Assembly: GCF_030384665.1 (NCBI RefSeq)
Contig: NC_083676.1
Span: 496,001 to 560,000 of the forward strand
Reading direction: 5' to 3'
DNA: 64,000 nucleotides
Source of the DNA: Lodderomyces elongisporus
Lineage: Eukaryota > Ascomycota > Pichiomycetes > Serinales > Debaryomycetaceae
Positions 9,653-20,188 of the stretch are shown one piece after another. Both the position numbers and the translations under genes were made by a program. The notes below the pieces were generated by a model. The model was not told the origin of the DNA, made no database searches, and was given only the letters and a program-made list of their open reading frames with translations. How positions within the stretch are numbered: position 1 is the stretch's first letter; each line of letters opens with the position of its first letter.

Positions 9653-10561
9653 TTAAGGAATTCTAGATGGCAAGTTTTGCATCAATATTCGATCTATGAC
9701 AGTTTCCATGATTGGTTTTAATTCCAGTTTTTCGTATAGTTCAATCAATCTCTTACCCTGTATATCCTCTTGCAGCTCGATGATTTCTACAAACAGCGGG
9801 TCAATTGGAATATTACCTAGGTATGCCAATTGCAAAGTCTCTGCCATTTGTTTTCCACCACCACTCGAAAAAATATTTGTACACTCTGCACAATACGGAC
9901 AAATGAACCCTGACATATTTTCTACAATCCCCAATATCTCAAAGTTCACTTTTTTGCAAAAGTTTATCTCTTTTCGTACATCAGCAGTTGCCACTTGTTG
10001 TGGCGTTGTTACAATGATTGCTCCGTCAATGGGTTGTGCATACCTTAATTCTTCTGCGATAGCGATATGTTCATCTGAAGTACCTGGAGGCGTATCTATA
10101 AGTAAGTAGTCCAATGGCTCACCATCATTACCACTCCAAACGACATCTTTCAAAAACTGTTTGATCATAGCCGTCTTTTTAGGGCCTCTCCAAACAACAG
10201 AGTTTCCACGATCGCCAATGAGGAACCCCAACGACATTAATTTCAAACTCCCACCTAACTTTGTATCATTTGAATTATACACTTCAACGGGTACCCAACC
10301 ATGCACCGACTGATGAACTTGTTTGGATTCAACACCAAACATCCGTGGTAGAGACGGACCAGTTAGATCAATATCGAGTACACCGACACGGAAGCCTTTG
10401 TTGACTAGTGTAAGTGCTGTTTGAGTCGTTACCGAGGACTTACCAACACCACCTTTTCCTGATAAGATAAGTATGACATGTCGCACTGAGCTAAGCGATT
10501 TCGGCACTGGAGTCTGATCTTGAGCTTGAGCTTGCAATTGGGCTTGGTCTTCTAGTGACAT
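9653..10561 (-). CDS. CFD1: Cytosolic Fe-S cluster assembly ATPase Cfd1
   Basis: P-loop scaffold ATPase of the Mrp/NBP35 family that, with Nbp35, builds 4Fe-4S clusters for cytosolic and nuclear proteins. The deviant Walker [10 protein letters not shown] is near residue 34, followed by DIDLTGPS, and the switch region [13 protein letters not shown] lies mid-protein. The bridging cluster ligands are in CPYCAEC. It lacks the N-terminal four-cysteine domain of Nbp35, which identifies Cfd1. 302 residues against 293 in S. cerevisiae. Start at the ATG preceding SLEDQAQ; the next 20 residues are Gln-rich. It is divergent from BET1, and in S. cerevisiae CFD1 (YIL003W) also adjoins BET1 (YIL004C). Confidence 0.95.
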   Translation of the reverse strand: MSLEDQAQLQAQAQDQTPVPKSLSSVRHVILILSGKGGVGKSSVTTQTALTLVNKGFRVGVLDIDLTGPSLPRMFGVESKQVHQSVHGWVPVEVYNSNDTKLGGSLKLMSLGFLIGDRGNSVVWRGPKKTAMIKQFLKDVVWSGNDGEPLDYLLIDTPPGTSDEHIAIAEELRYAQPIDGAIIVTTPQQVATADVRKEINFCKKVNFEILGIVENMSGFICPYCAECTNIFSSGGGKQMAETLQLAYLGNIPIDPLFVEIIELQEDIQGKRLIELYEKLELKPIMETVIDRILMQNLPSRIP

Positions 10562-11072
10562 GATTATGGAAGAAAGGTCTTTGGTCCTAATTTTAGAACC
10601 CTGAAACTTGTGCAGTAATTAGAAAAAGTAAAAGATAAGGATGACTAATGACTTGCAACTGATACTATAGCGATACGCACTACGATTGATTTTTTTTTTG
10701 TTTCTTTTCTCTTTTTTCTTTTCTCTTTTTCTCTTTTTCTCTCTTCGTGAGATCTTTACCACTTTTGTGTTGTCCTCAAGTCTTCGTTCTCTTTTCGTTT
10801 CTTTCAAATTTTATATTTATCTTTCCAATTCTCGACAGAATCAAGTTTGTGAAACATAGAAAGCCAGCTGTGGGTTTTTACAAAATTTAGTGTTTTCAAC
10901 AGAGAAATCATCAAAACAATTACAGTGAAGAAATTGACCTCCTCTCCCAAAGAATAACAAAAGCGCAAAAAAGAAAAAGGACAACAAAGGAACGAAAGAA
11001 AACGAAGGAACTAAGGAAGCAACCACAACCTTTACATACACATACTATTTTACAACTCCTCAAAGCAGTTCA
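10562..11072. other. Divergent promoter region of CFD1 and BET1
   Basis: No gene seen. Shared 5' region of two divergent genes, with pyrimidine-rich CTTTTT tracts (10688-10745). Frames here are simple sequence. Confidence 0.55.
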
Positions 11073-11585
11073 ATGTCATCAAGATACTCAACAATGGGCA
11101 ACGGAGCCCACCAGCGTGATTTGCGCACCCAATTGTTCAGCACACCGTCTCCTCACCATTTCAATGGGTTGCGACAGCAAAATAGCCGTACACCTCCGTC
11201 TCGCACACCACTGAGAAACACACATTCTGCATCCCCATATGATAATACCACAACACAGACACGTGCTGGAGCAAGTGCTGCAGTAGCTGCGCAAAATGAA
11301 TCCTTTTTGAACTCTTTGGAATCACAAAACGACGAAGAAATGGACTCCATGGGCCAAAAGATTCACATGTTGAAGAATTTGGGAGAAAGGATGGGGATTG
11401 AGATCAACAAATCGATCAAACTAAATGACGACATTACCGATGGCTTTGAACGCGGGAAAGTCTCGTTGAAGAATACTTTCAACAAGATGATTGTTATGAG
11501 CCAGAGAGCTGGAATTACTTGGAAGATGTGGTTGGTCGTGTTTGCCCTTGTTGGATTATTCTTCTTTTACGTTTGGCTCTTTTAA
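11073..11585 (+). CDS. BET1: ER-Golgi Qc-SNARE Bet1
   Basis: Tail-anchored SNARE that acts with Sed5, Bos1 and Sec22 in fusion of COPII vesicles with the Golgi. An N-terminal Ser/Thr/Pro/Asn-rich region (1-80) precedes a SNARE motif at about 80-145 with ESQNDEEMDSMGQKI and LKNLGERMGIEI; the last 20 residues are a hydrophobic anchor ending in WLF. 170 residues against 142 in S. cerevisiae, the excess lying in the N-terminal region. The SNARE motif and anchor closely follow the Bet1 pattern (KNTFNKMIVMSQRAGITWKMW). Confidence 0.94.
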   Translation: MSSRYSTMGNGAHQRDLRTQLFSTPSPHHFNGLRQQNSRTPPSRTPLRNTHSASPYDNTTTQTRAGASAAVAAQNESFLNSLESQNDEEMDSMGQKIHMLKNLGERMGIEINKSIKLNDDITDGFERGKVSLKNTFNKMIVMSQRAGITWKMWLVVFALVGLFFFYVWLF

Positions 11586-12686
11586 GTCCAATATACGGAA
11601 AGCTTACCGAAGTAAAAAGAAAAGGAAAAGGAAAAGAGAAAGAGAAAAAGAAAAAGAAAATAAGATGAGATCAAAGCGAAGTAGACAAACATCATGATCA
11701 AGCTTTAAATATTTAAAACTTTTGTTTTCGATCCTCGATTTATAATCTGTTGGCATTTTTCATTCTCCTTCTGACTTCATAGTCGTAGGTCAAATAAAAA
11801 AAAAAAGAAACTACAAAAAAAAAACAGATGTTAGCTGGATTTGCCAACCACGAGAAGAATGTTTGCACTAGCAGCTGTCTCTATATACCGGAAAAAATTG
11901 TTCTGCTATCTTTTTCAGAAGCCAAGCCGGGTATCCTCATAAGCTATTTAGATACAGAACATTGTTGACTTGTTCGGAGTTGAATCAAATCTTTGGAATA
12001 ACCAATCAACATCATCTTGCTGTTCTTTCTAATTCTTGTTGCTTACTATGCAATTCCTCCTAAACCCCGCCATTGATTAAATTATTATTATTGCATACTT
12101 GATCGCGAGGCTTTTGAGATGTGTGATTTCAATGAGTGTCAGAGAAAAACAAACTTTGTTCCATTGAAATTGTTGTTGAATCTTTCATTTTCTAGTTTAT
12201 TCTACAAGATGTCTTTATATTGTTCATTTTCTTACAAGGATTATCAGCTATTTGCTGGATACACTTTCATGCGTTTTTACATATTATCTTTGATATTTAT
12301 ATTTTGAAAATAACCAGATTAGACAAGAAGATATGAACACGAGAGGACAAGAGTTTATCGACGTCACCAATCACCAAGTTTGAAATGAAAATGCAAATGT
12401 AAATGAAAATTAGAGTAACAGTAAAGTTGATATACTTTTTAAAGGATTATAATGGTCGAATAAGATAACATCAAATATGTGAAATCAATGAATCTAATTT
12501 AACATTAGAAAGCAAAACTACTATATAATAGAGCCACCTAGGCTTTTAATATTACTATAATAGTGTATAATTTAATGACAACAGCCGGTTTTTTTCTTCT
12601 TTTGTTCATTTTCTTTTTTCTTTTTTCTTTTTTTTTTTTTTAAATTTTTCATTTATTAAACAACCTACCATGAATGTCAATGCCCT
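11586..12686. other. Intergenic, BET1 3' end to FRE copy 1 3' end
   Basis: No gene recognised; the one frame here (12119-12307) is short and composition-driven. Purine-rich GAAAAG repeats follow BET1 (11618-11660), and T-rich tracts (12595-12645) precede FRE copy 1. From about 12671 the sequence is already part of the tract shared by all three FRE copies. Confidence 0.55.
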
Positions 12687-13657
12687 TTATGCCCACACTT
12701 GGATCTGTTCAAAAAAGTCCACCCTCTTTCTTTCCTTGTTGTCTACATTGTGTGCACAACAATATCTCAACTCATCAACCATTGCTGGGTGTCCACAAGT
12801 GACAAATGTAACAGATCCATTCGATTCGTGAATCTCTTGAGGAACAATCTTTTCAAAGTCTGGTCTGCCCTCCAAAAATGTGATATGCGAAAGCTCATTC
12901 TTAATAGAATTGATGATCAATGTAACATCCGATTTCTCGTCACTTGAAAGATCATCATGGACAACTTCCTTGACTGCCATATCTTTACCAAGGGTTTCCT
13001 GTTTTTCATTCTCATTTTCTTCAAATGATGCGTCTGTGTTTGATTCTAACTTTAACGATCCAGAATTGATTGTTGTTGTTTTTGTTGTTGTGGTTGTTGC
13101 TGTGAACCTTTGTGAAAAGTCCTCAATGCACGTGATGACATCAGGTCTAGTCACATAAATTGTCGTTTGGATGTTTGTTTTGTTCAAATTCACCAATTCC
13201 TCGTAGAACCAAAACAATGATCTCCACTCTCTGATGACCCAATACAACTTCAAAGATTGCTTTTCAGAATGTGTTGTATGTTTAGCAATGTCGATTATCT
13301 CTGAGTAAATACCGGGAATACCATTACCACCAGCAACAAACACTGCAGTATCAGCATACTTGGCAGGCGTTGCTTCGCCATATGGACCCTCAACAGCAAC
13401 CCTGACTTTACATTGTCTACCAGGAGCAGCAACTAGCATCTTGTACAAGGAGTGAGTAATACCACCTTTTACTTTACAGTATAATGTAATTGCGTTCTTG
13501 TCCTCAATACCATCAGTGAATGTAAATGGATGCGATTGCCAGAAATATGTTGGTTTAAGGAAATGAATAAACGCATGGCCACCAGGAATCGACTTCCAAT
13601 AGCTTGGTTTGGGAATCACAACCTTCAAAGTCTCATCAGCTAATAAGTATACATCAG
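12671..13657. repeat. Tract shared by FRE copies (copy 1 end)
   Basis: Near-identical to 17035-18019 and 23257-24244, except for the linker (shared only with copy 3, about 12886-13120) and a short patch near 13474-13500. Similarity to the other copies drops abruptly beyond about 13657. Confidence 0.85.
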
Positions 13658-14951
13658 CCTTGGGAAAGCCAAAGATGAATAACCGCACAATACGCACTAA
13701 CCTATCAAATACCCAGACAGCTACCGCAGGGTAAACCATTTGAATATATCCCATATCAACGAGATGTAGCCAGGTACCGAGGACCCACAACGCTGCCAAA
13801 ATGACATGGAGGAAAAGAAACAATTCATACCAGTTTCGACGAAGGAACAAAATGGCTTGCACAAGGATCAAACCACCAGCAATAGTTCCAACAATACCCC
13901 AATAAAAGTAAGACTCGGCGGCGTCCTCTGCGTACTCGTCGTAAACTGCATAAGTGAATGCAAACGAGTGTATAATTACCAATATAACCATTACACGCGA
14001 AGTGTGTCTGTGAAAAGCTAAAAAGGTACTGTAGTTCCATCTAGTGAGCCATTGCAAAAAGTTGTTTCTTCCAGCGAATAAAAAGATCAACGGCATAAAC
14101 ATTGTGGCGGTGATTCCTGACCTATCAGCAACATATCTGTTTTCTGCAGCATATCTTGAGTTGAATAAAGGGTCGTTATCTATACCTTCCATGTTTAAAG
14201 CATTACACAAGATGGTAATTCCATAAAACAATGCCAAAATCAACGACTCGAACCTTGATGGAATAAGAAAACCAAATACTTTTAAAAATGGCTGATCTTG
14301 GGCCTTCTTTTTGCGGAAAGTCGCTGGAACAGTCACGTGCTTTCTCCAGTAGTTGACTAAAGGACTCGTCATTTTCTTTGTCGTTTGAGGAAATAATATT
14401 TTGCTCCAGTTTATGAAGCCACCCACGAGTAAAACAATTAGCCAAAACCCCAAGATTGCTGCACCATAGTATAAGGAGCCTTGGTAGTTTGCATAGAAAC
14501 GACGGTATGACTCTTGGTAGGGATAGGAGGCAGTGTGGTTTACTATAAATGGAACATCAATGATATCTGACATGTTGAAGTTTGCAATTTCGCTGGCTGA
14601 TTTGGCATTATTATGATAATCGTTTATGGCAATATCATACCAGCTACTATTGAGTGTGACACCATAATATGTGCAGTCCTTTATACCACTTTTGATACTT
14701 GCTTTAGTCAGGGCATCATCATGAGCACCACCGTTAGTTTCAATACAACCGGCCATCAGCGCCAAGTAGTTTGGGTTTAAGCATGGACAACTAACATTTT
14801 CAGGGGAGCAAAACGTTGCTTCCAAACCCAATTGCAACTGACACGCATAAAAGAACCTAGATGGTTCATAGTTTTCATAATTTGTTCCATATGCAGTGAC
14901 ATGAACTAGAAACTGAAGAAGGAGTACCAAGTATGCAACCAGACAAAGCAT
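12687..14951 (-). CDS. Ferric/cupric reductase, FRE family, copy 1
   Basis: Plasma-membrane flavocytochrome that moves electrons from NADPH through FAD and two hemes to extracellular Fe3+ or Cu2+ before uptake. 754 residues. Signal peptide 1-20; Cys-rich extracellular segment (C37, C48, C55, C57, C69, C93); about seven membrane segments; heme ligand pairs H314/H328 and H382/H396, each 13 residues apart; FAD motif HPFTFT at 474-479; GPYG at 522-525; NADPH-binding GGNGIPG at 541-547; C-terminal CGHP. A low-complexity linker (about 615-670) sits between the NADPH motifs. The N-terminal and membrane parts are this copy's own; the FAD/NADPH part is nearly identical to copies 2 and 3, and the linker to copy 3. 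Family is certain; which C. albicans FRE/CFL gene it matches is not. Confidence 0.93.
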   Translation of the reverse strand: MLCLVAYLVLLLQFLVHVTAYGTNYENYEPSRFFYACQLQLGLEATFCSPENVSCPCLNPNYLALMAGCIETNGGAHDDALTKASIKSGIKDCTYYGVTLNSSWYDIAINDYHNNAKSASEIANFNMSDIIDVPFIVNHTASYPYQESYRRFYANYQGSLYYGAAILGFWLIVLLVGGFINWSKILFPQTTKKMTSPLVNYWRKHVTVPATFRKKKAQDQPFLKVFGFLIPSRFESLILALFYGITILCNALNMEGIDNDPLFNSRYAAENRYVADRSGITATMFMPLIFLFAGRNNFLQWLTRWNYSTFLAFHRHTSRVMVILVIIHSFAFTYAVYDEYAEDAAESYFYWGIVGTIAGGLILVQAILFLRRNWYELFLFLHVILAALWVLGTWLHLVDMGYIQMVYPAVAVWVFDRLVRIVRLFIFGFPKADVYLLADETLKVVIPKPSYWKSIPGGHAFIHFLKPTYFWQSHPFTFTDGIEDKNAITLYCKVKGGITHSLYKMLVAAPGRQCKVRVAVEGPYGEATPAKYADTAVFVAGGNGIPGIYSEIIDIAKHTTHSEKQSLKLYWVIREWRSLFWFYEELVNLNKTNIQTTIYVTRPDVITCIEDFSQRFTATTTTTKTTTINSGSLKLESNTDASFEENENEKQETLGKDMAVKEVVHDDLSSDEKSDVTLIINSIKNELSHITFLEGRPDFEKIVPQEIHESNGSVTFVTCGHPAMVDELRYCCAHNVDNKERKRVDFFEQIQVWA

Positions 14952-15145
14952 TCTGTATTCTTTCTTTATCTTTTTGTTTTTCTTCTTCTTCCTTTTTTTT
15001 TTATTTATTGTTCAATTTAAAAAGAAAAATATCTGTTATTGCAACCTTCTTTATTAATATGAGTTTCAAAATATTTGGATTAGTTGTTTAATGGAGATAT
15101 AACAATATCAATTCTTATTCATACGTGGTGGAACTTTCCTTCTAT

Positions 15146-15152
15146 TTATATA
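15146..15152 (-). promoter_or_regulatory. TATA box of FRE copy 1
   Basis: TATATAA on the minus strand, 195-201 bp before the ATG. The same heptamer lies before copies 2 (161-167 bp) and 3 (152-158 bp). Confidence 0.6.
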
Positions 15153-15314
15153 TGAAAAAAAAAAAATAAGAACTGAACCAGCAAATACGAGCAAAAGTTT
15201 TGTCTTTAGGTAATAAGAAAAGGAACACCAAGATCCCATTTCACTATAGTTTGAAATCAACCCATCTTTTTTTTAAACTCGATTCTCATGTTAATGCCAA
15301 ACAAGTTATACACG

Positions 15315-15321
15315 ATTGGCT
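15315..15321 (-). promoter_or_regulatory. CCAAT box before FRE copy 1
   Basis: AGCCAAT on the minus strand, 364 bp before the ATG. Copy 2 has AGCCAAT at the same 364 bp, and copy 3 has AACCAAT at 283 bp. CCAAT is the target of the HAP complex, which controls iron genes in Candida (with Hap43). Binding here is inferred. Confidence 0.45.
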
Positions 15322-16605
15322 GCTATTACCAATTCACTTTCCCAAATGATATGCCTTTCGGTAAAAAAAAGAAATACAAGCAAAGAGCAGTACAGACAAA
15401 CAAAAGGGGAACAAAATTCAATTGTTTTAACAAAAGAAGAAATAGAATCAAGACCACAATATCTATCCGATCATCAATATTGCATGCATTTCTATTTCTT
15501 TACTTTACTTTATTTGTTTTTTATTTTTTTTCATTTTTCATTTTTCATTTTTCATTTTTACCGCTAAACTGAAAAAAAAAAAAAAACCAAACCACTTCAT
15601 CTCCCGTAAGAACTAACCTTTTTTGTATATACACAATCAGACACAAAGCTTATAGCGTGGGGGTTCCCATCGTAGTGGTGTGTATTGCACTTGAAGCTAT
15701 TCTTTTTTAATTTCTTTTCTTTTTCCTCATCCCCATGTATAGGGACGCTAAGACTAGTTACAAATTTTCAACAGCGACTATTATTACAGTAACGAGCAAC
15801 GAGCAAAGTTTACTCAAGAACAAAACCACGGCAATTTTAATCATCAATGAAGGAGTGTGATTCATCACTCTGCTTTCAAATAGATTAGATTAGGATACAT
15901 GTAAATGTTTCAAACGTTAATAATTTTCGTTTCTACTTTAGTAATTTGGAAATACTTGAAATTTTTTTCCAATAAATAAAAACATCTACAGAGTTGAGTT
16001 GAAAGCCAATAGCCTGGTTTACATTACCCACAAATTTTTGTGTACACATCTTCTTTTTCTTTTTCATTGTATTTTTTTCACACTTTATTTTGAACAATGT
16101 TAAACGTAACAACTATTAAAGAAAAATGGAAAAATTGAACAATAATCGAAATTTTTAAGTTATAACTTCATCGAGCATAAGTTGATGAAGTTACTTGAAG
16201 TAGTCTGTGACATATAAATCGAGAACGCCAAGAAGATTCCATCAAATTCAAGGGGTCTTATTCAAGATCATCAAGAAATTGCTTGACATGGTAAATTGAC
16301 ATATCGCAATGCAATTCCAGTATCGGCATTGCAAGATATCACTACGTATAGCAATAAACTATGAGAAATGCATATATGCTCAATTCCAAATTACAGATGC
16401 TGTGGTTGTTATTCATTATTATCATTATTATTAATTCACTCTTTCGTCTCTTCTTTCCTTTTGAAATGTAGATGAGCAGTGGTTAATTCCATATGGATAA
16501 TTACAAAGACACAACAATTAGTGGAATTTACATTTCACAAAAAAAAAAAAAAATAGGCAAAATTTTACCTTTTAACGCGTTGTGCATATCTATATGCATC
16601 ATGAG

Positions 16606-16654
16606 TTAATTAGTTTTGTCTTATCAGATCAATCTCAAGACAAAGCGGAGATAA
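16606..16654 (-). promoter_or_regulatory. Paired GATA module 1, FRE copy 1 5' region
   Basis: TTAATTA (16606-16612), TTATCAGAT (16621-16629; ATCTGATAA on the gene's strand) and GGAGATAA (16647-16654). ATCTGATAA fits the ATCWGATAA consensus of fungal GATA-type iron repressors (Sfu1 in C. albicans). About 1.67 kb upstream of copy 1. The same arrangement occurs once in each of the other two FRE 5' regions. Confidence 0.5.
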
Positions 16655-16822
16655 GTGACATGAAAAAATTGACTCTTTTTTTCCATAAGATATATATACA
16701 TGTGTAGATATATATTATTACTTTTGCAATGAAAAAAAGCAAATGAAACTACAGTGTACTAGGTTTCCCTCAAAAGAAACCAAAAATCTAGCTAATTTTT
16801 TCATTTAGTTGGGTTTGGTATC

Positions 16823-16830
16823 TCACGTGA
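16823..16830. promoter_or_regulatory. TCACGTGA palindrome (E-box / Cbf1-type)
   Basis: Perfect 8-bp palindrome containing CACGTG, the Cbf1-type site. It lies 1.87 kb upstream of FRE copy 1 and 0.2 kb past the stop of copy 2. A single short motif; function not established. Confidence 0.3.
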
Positions 16831-16903
16831 TTCCCGATTTTGAAAACCTTGAACAGTATTTGATTTGCCAAAAAAAAGATAAACAAAATTTAGCAGTTAA
16901 AAA

Positions 16904-17049
16904 AACTTTACATCTCTATTCTCTATTATCTACAATCTTTTGTTGATATCGTTTTTCTTCTTTTTTTTTTTCTAACATAGTTTGCAAAAAACAATTCTAT
17001 ACAAGAATGTAAACCAAGTTTTTAATAAACTTTTGAATGTCAATGCCCT
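16904..17049. repeat. FRE 3' flank repeat, copy 2
   Basis: About 146 bp past the stop of copy 2 that match 23129-23271 past copy 3 almost base for base (differences in a T-run and CTAACATAG versus AACGTAG). Copy 1 shares only the last 15 or so bases. It extends the converted tract into the 3' untranslated region. Confidence 0.85.
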
Positions 17050-19302
17050 TTATGCCCACACTTGGATCTGCTCAAAAAAGTCCACCCTCTTTCTTTCCTT
17101 GTTGTCTACATTGTGTGCACAGCAATATCTCAACTCATCAACCATTGCTGGGTGTCCACAAGTGACAAATGTAACAGATCCATTCGATTCGTGAATCTCT
17201 TGAGGAACAATCTTTTCAAAGTCTGGTCTGCCCTCCAAAAATGTGATATGCGAAAGCTCATTCTTAATAGCACGCACAATCTCCGATGCATCGCGCTTTT
17301 CGTCGGTGGAATTGGTATCAATTTTGACAGTCAAGTCTTTGGTAAGACTATCTTGCTTCTCCTCACCTTCGGCAACAATTCCAACATCTGAACAGGTTTC
17401 CAGTTGATGTTTTCTAGTGGCGGCGACAGAAGAAGAGGAGGAGGAGGAGGAGGCGGAAGATACAAACCTTTGACTGTAATCCTCAATGCACGTGATGACA
17501 TCAGGTCTAGTCACATAAATTGTCGTTTGGATGTTTGTTTTGTTCAAATTCACCAATTCCTCGTAGAACCAAAACAACGATCTCCACTCTCTGATGACCC
17601 AATACAACTTCAAAGATTGCTTTTCAGAATGTGTTGTATGTTTAGCAATGTCAATTATCTCTGAGTAAATACCGGGAATACCATTACCACCAGCAACAAA
17701 CACTGCAGTATCAGCATACTTGGCAGGCGTTGCTTCGCCATATGGACCCTCAACAGCAACCCTGACTTTACATTGTCTACCAGGAGCAGCAACTAGCATC
17801 TTGTACAAGGAGTGAGTAATACCACCTTTTACTTTCAAGTACATGGTAATGTTATCCTTGTCCTCAATACCATCAGTGAATGTAAATGGATGCGATTGCC
17901 AGAAATATGTTGGTTTAAGGAAATGAATAAACGCATGGCCACCAGGAATCGACTTCCAATAGCTTGGTTTGGGAATCACAACCTTCAAAGTCTCATCAGC
18001 TAATAAGTATACATCAGCTTTGGGGAAACCAAAAAAGAACAAACGAAGGATACGCGCAAAACGATCAGCCACCCAGATGGCAATAGCGGGGACAACCATT
18101 TGGATATAACCCAAGTCGATAAGGTGATACCAGCATCCAAGAAGCCATACTGCAGCAAGAGCAATATGCACAAGAAGAAAGATCTCATACCAGTTGCGAC
18201 GAAGAAACAAGATGGCTTGCGCAAGCATTAACCCTCCAGCAAGAGTTCCAACAATACCCCAATAAAAGTAAGGTTCAGCTGCTCTAGAAGCAAATTGATC
18301 AGCAAGTAAAGCAGTGTAAGCAAACGAATGAACGATAATCAAAATAACACAAACCCTTGAAACGTGTCTATGGAAGGTCATAAATGTACTATAATTCCAT
18401 CTAGTAAGCCATTGCAAAAAGTTGTTTCTTCCTGCAAATAAAAAAATCAACGGCATAAACATGGTACCTGTAATACCGGTTCTATCACCAACGTATCTCG
18501 TCTCGGCTCTGTATTTAGAATCCATAAGTGGATCATCTTCCATAGCTTCCATTTCAACTGCATTGACTATCAAGGTGACACCGTAGAACAAAACAATAAT
18601 CAACGACTCAAACCTGGATGGGATAAGGAACCCAAATATTTTCAAAAATTGTTGATCTTGCGCCTTCTTTTTGCGGAAAGTTGCCGGTATAGTCACGTAC
18701 TTTCTCCAGTAGTTGACGATGGGATATGTCATTTTTTTAGTGGTTCCAGGAAACAAAAATTTACCCCAGTTTATCACTGCACCCATGACCAAAACGAGAG
18801 CCCAATATGCCAAAATTCCTGCACCGTAGTAAAGCGAGTTTTGATAATTGTTGTAAAAGTTTTTATACGAGGTTTGAAACATGATCAGCCTGGTGTGGTT
18901 CATAATGATTGGAATGTCAATGATCTTTGTCATATTAAAGTTTGGTATATCTGACGTTTTCTTGGCTTTCTCGTGGTATAGTTTCAAGCTAGTTTCATAC
19001 CAGTCATCTGCGAGAGTCACATTGTAATACTCGCAATTTCTATCAGCAGCGTACAACATCTTACTGGTTGGAGTACCATCAACATTTGCTTCTAAACAAC
19101 CAGCAACCGAAGCAAGAAAGTTGGGGTTCAAGCATGGGCACGATTCGTTTGTTGGTGGACAAAAAGTGGCTTCTGAACGCAATTGGTATTGGCAAGCGTA
19201 CAAGTACCGATATGGCGAAATATCTTCATAATTTTCCCAAGCAACAGCAAAAGTAAAAAAGTATTGTGTTAAAACCACACATAATGAGATCGAAAACCAC
19301 AT
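17050..19302 (-). CDS. Ferric/cupric reductase, FRE family, copy 2
   Basis: Same role as copy 1. Start chosen at the ATG of MWFSISLC (750 residues) rather than the upstream ATG at 19485: this gives a signal peptide directly before WENYED, matches the 750-residue copy 3, and a TATA box at 19463-19469 lies inside the longer frame. The bis-heme pairs, HPFTFT, GPYG, GGNGIPG and CGHP motifs are all intact. The membrane core (from NHTRLIMFQTSYKN on) is almost identical to copy 3, but the linker differs from both others: it has a Ser run ([11 protein letters not shown], about 17438-17465). The N-terminal 140 residues are diverged from both other copies. Confidence 0.93.
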   Translation of the reverse strand: MWFSISLCVVLTQYFFTFAVAWENYEDISPYRYLYACQYQLRSEATFCPPTNESCPCLNPNFLASVAGCLEANVDGTPTSKMLYAADRNCEYYNVTLADDWYETSLKLYHEKAKKTSDIPNFNMTKIIDIPIIMNHTRLIMFQTSYKNFYNNYQNSLYYGAGILAYWALVLVMGAVINWGKFLFPGTTKKMTYPIVNYWRKYVTIPATFRKKKAQDQQFLKIFGFLIPSRFESLIIVLFYGVTLIVNAVEMEAMEDDPLMDSKYRAETRYVGDRTGITGTMFMPLIFLFAGRNNFLQWLTRWNYSTFMTFHRHVSRVCVILIIVHSFAYTALLADQFASRAAEPYFYWGIVGTLAGGLMLAQAILFLRRNWYEIFLLVHIALAAVWLLGCWYHLIDLGYIQMVVPAIAIWVADRFARILRLFFFGFPKADVYLLADETLKVVIPKPSYWKSIPGGHAFIHFLKPTYFWQSHPFTFTDGIEDKDNITMYLKVKGGITHSLYKMLVAAPGRQCKVRVAVEGPYGEATPAKYADTAVFVAGGNGIPGIYSEIIDIAKHTTHSEKQSLKLYWVIREWRSLFWFYEELVNLNKTNIQTTIYVTRPDVITCIEDYSQRFVSSASSSSSSSSVAATRKHQLETCSDVGIVAEGEEKQDSLTKDLTVKIDTNSTDEKRDASEIVRAIKNELSHITFLEGRPDFEKIVPQEIHESNGSVTFVTCGHPAMVDELRYCCAHNVDNKERKRVDFFEQIQVWA

Positions 19303-19462
19303 TGTATGTCCGTGTCTGTTGATGTTAGATGTTGCAAAAAAAAAAAACAAAAAAAAAAATAGAAAAATGAGTAGTTTTAAAGACAAGACAAAAAAGAAAA
19401 GAAGGGACCAAACAATATAAGCTTTTTTCACCTTCCTCAAGATCTTGGACAAATCTTGGCCA

Positions 19463-19469
19463 TTATATA
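19463..19469 (-). promoter_or_regulatory. TATA box of FRE copy 2
   Basis: TATATAA on the minus strand, inside CATTATATA, which also occurs before copy 3. It lies 161-167 bp before the ATG at 19302 and supports that start. Confidence 0.65.
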
Positions 19470-19665
19470 GACGATAGTTTTCCAAACAAAAAAAAAAATA
19501 GGAAAAGTAAGGAAGTAGGAGAATAAATAATTGACAAATTAACTCGCAAACAACTCTTCAGTTCCAGGTAAGATAGCACTAGGAAAGAAGATCAAAAGTT
19601 TGCTCTTGTTGTTACTCGCAGCTTCCATTCCTTGCATTCAGATTTGCACCATCAGAACCTCTCTC

Positions 19666-19672
19666 ATTGGCT
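19666..19672 (-). promoter_or_regulatory. CCAAT box before FRE copy 2
   Basis: AGCCAAT on the minus strand, 364 bp before the ATG; the context ATCAGAACC...ATTGGCTAAATG resembles ATCAGAGTC...ATTGGTTGAAAATG before copy 3. Confidence 0.45.
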
Positions 19673-20157
19673 AAATGTATTTAGTGCAGGTTGAGTTGCA
19701 TAAATTGTTGCATCAAAACAAGTGCCTGCCAAGCTTTTCAGGCAAAGCTGAGAATACCATACTTGAGATCCCTAGGCGTTGGATATTGGTGATAATACAA
19801 ACTTTGTGTTTCTGCAGCATCTGAAAATTGACCAACAAAGTAAGAGTGAAAGTAAAAAAAAAAAGAAAATAGCATCAAAGGAGGAGGAGGAGAAAAGGTA
19901 AAACCAAATTGAATAAGAAACACAGAAAAGGGAGAATAGTCTTCTGCATAGCGCATAGATGGAATCAGATAAAAAACTGAGTTTAACCAAGTATGTGTTT
20001 CCTTCCTTTTTCTCAACCTCAATACAAAACAGTAATGCATCCTAAACTCTTTCTTCCATCTCTCTATATCTTCTCAAATCATCTAAGGCGTGCTGATACA
20101 ACACAACACTCTTATGCCGTCTGTCGTCTAAATTGCTACTTTTTTTATTCAATAGAA

Positions 20158-20182
<25 letters not shown>
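20158..20182. repeat. AAT microsatellite
   Basis: About eight AAT units in the gene-free region between FRE copies 2 and 3. Confidence 0.8.

Positions 20183-20188
<6 letters not shown>

Larger units (their letters stand above)
14952..17049. other. Long 5' region of FRE copy 1; 3' flank of copy 2
   Basis: 2.1 kb with no recognisable gene. Holds a TATA box (15146-15152), a CCAAT box in reverse (15315-15321), a paired-GATA module (16606-16654), and TCACGTGA (16823-16830). The last 146 bp (16904-17049) are the copy 2 3' flank and match the flank of copy 3. No tRNA B-box-like sequence noticed. Confidence 0.55.

Noticed and set aside
16982..17194. Plus-strand frame repeated at 23204-23416
   Set aside because: It is antisense to the shared end of FRE copies 2 and 3 and their 3' flank; its conservation comes from the converted tract.
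19303..19485. N-terminal extension of FRE copy 2 (61 residues)
   Set aside because: It contains the TATA box, encodes a Phe/Leu run from a poly-A tract, and precedes a good signal peptide; the 750-residue form equals copy 3 in length.
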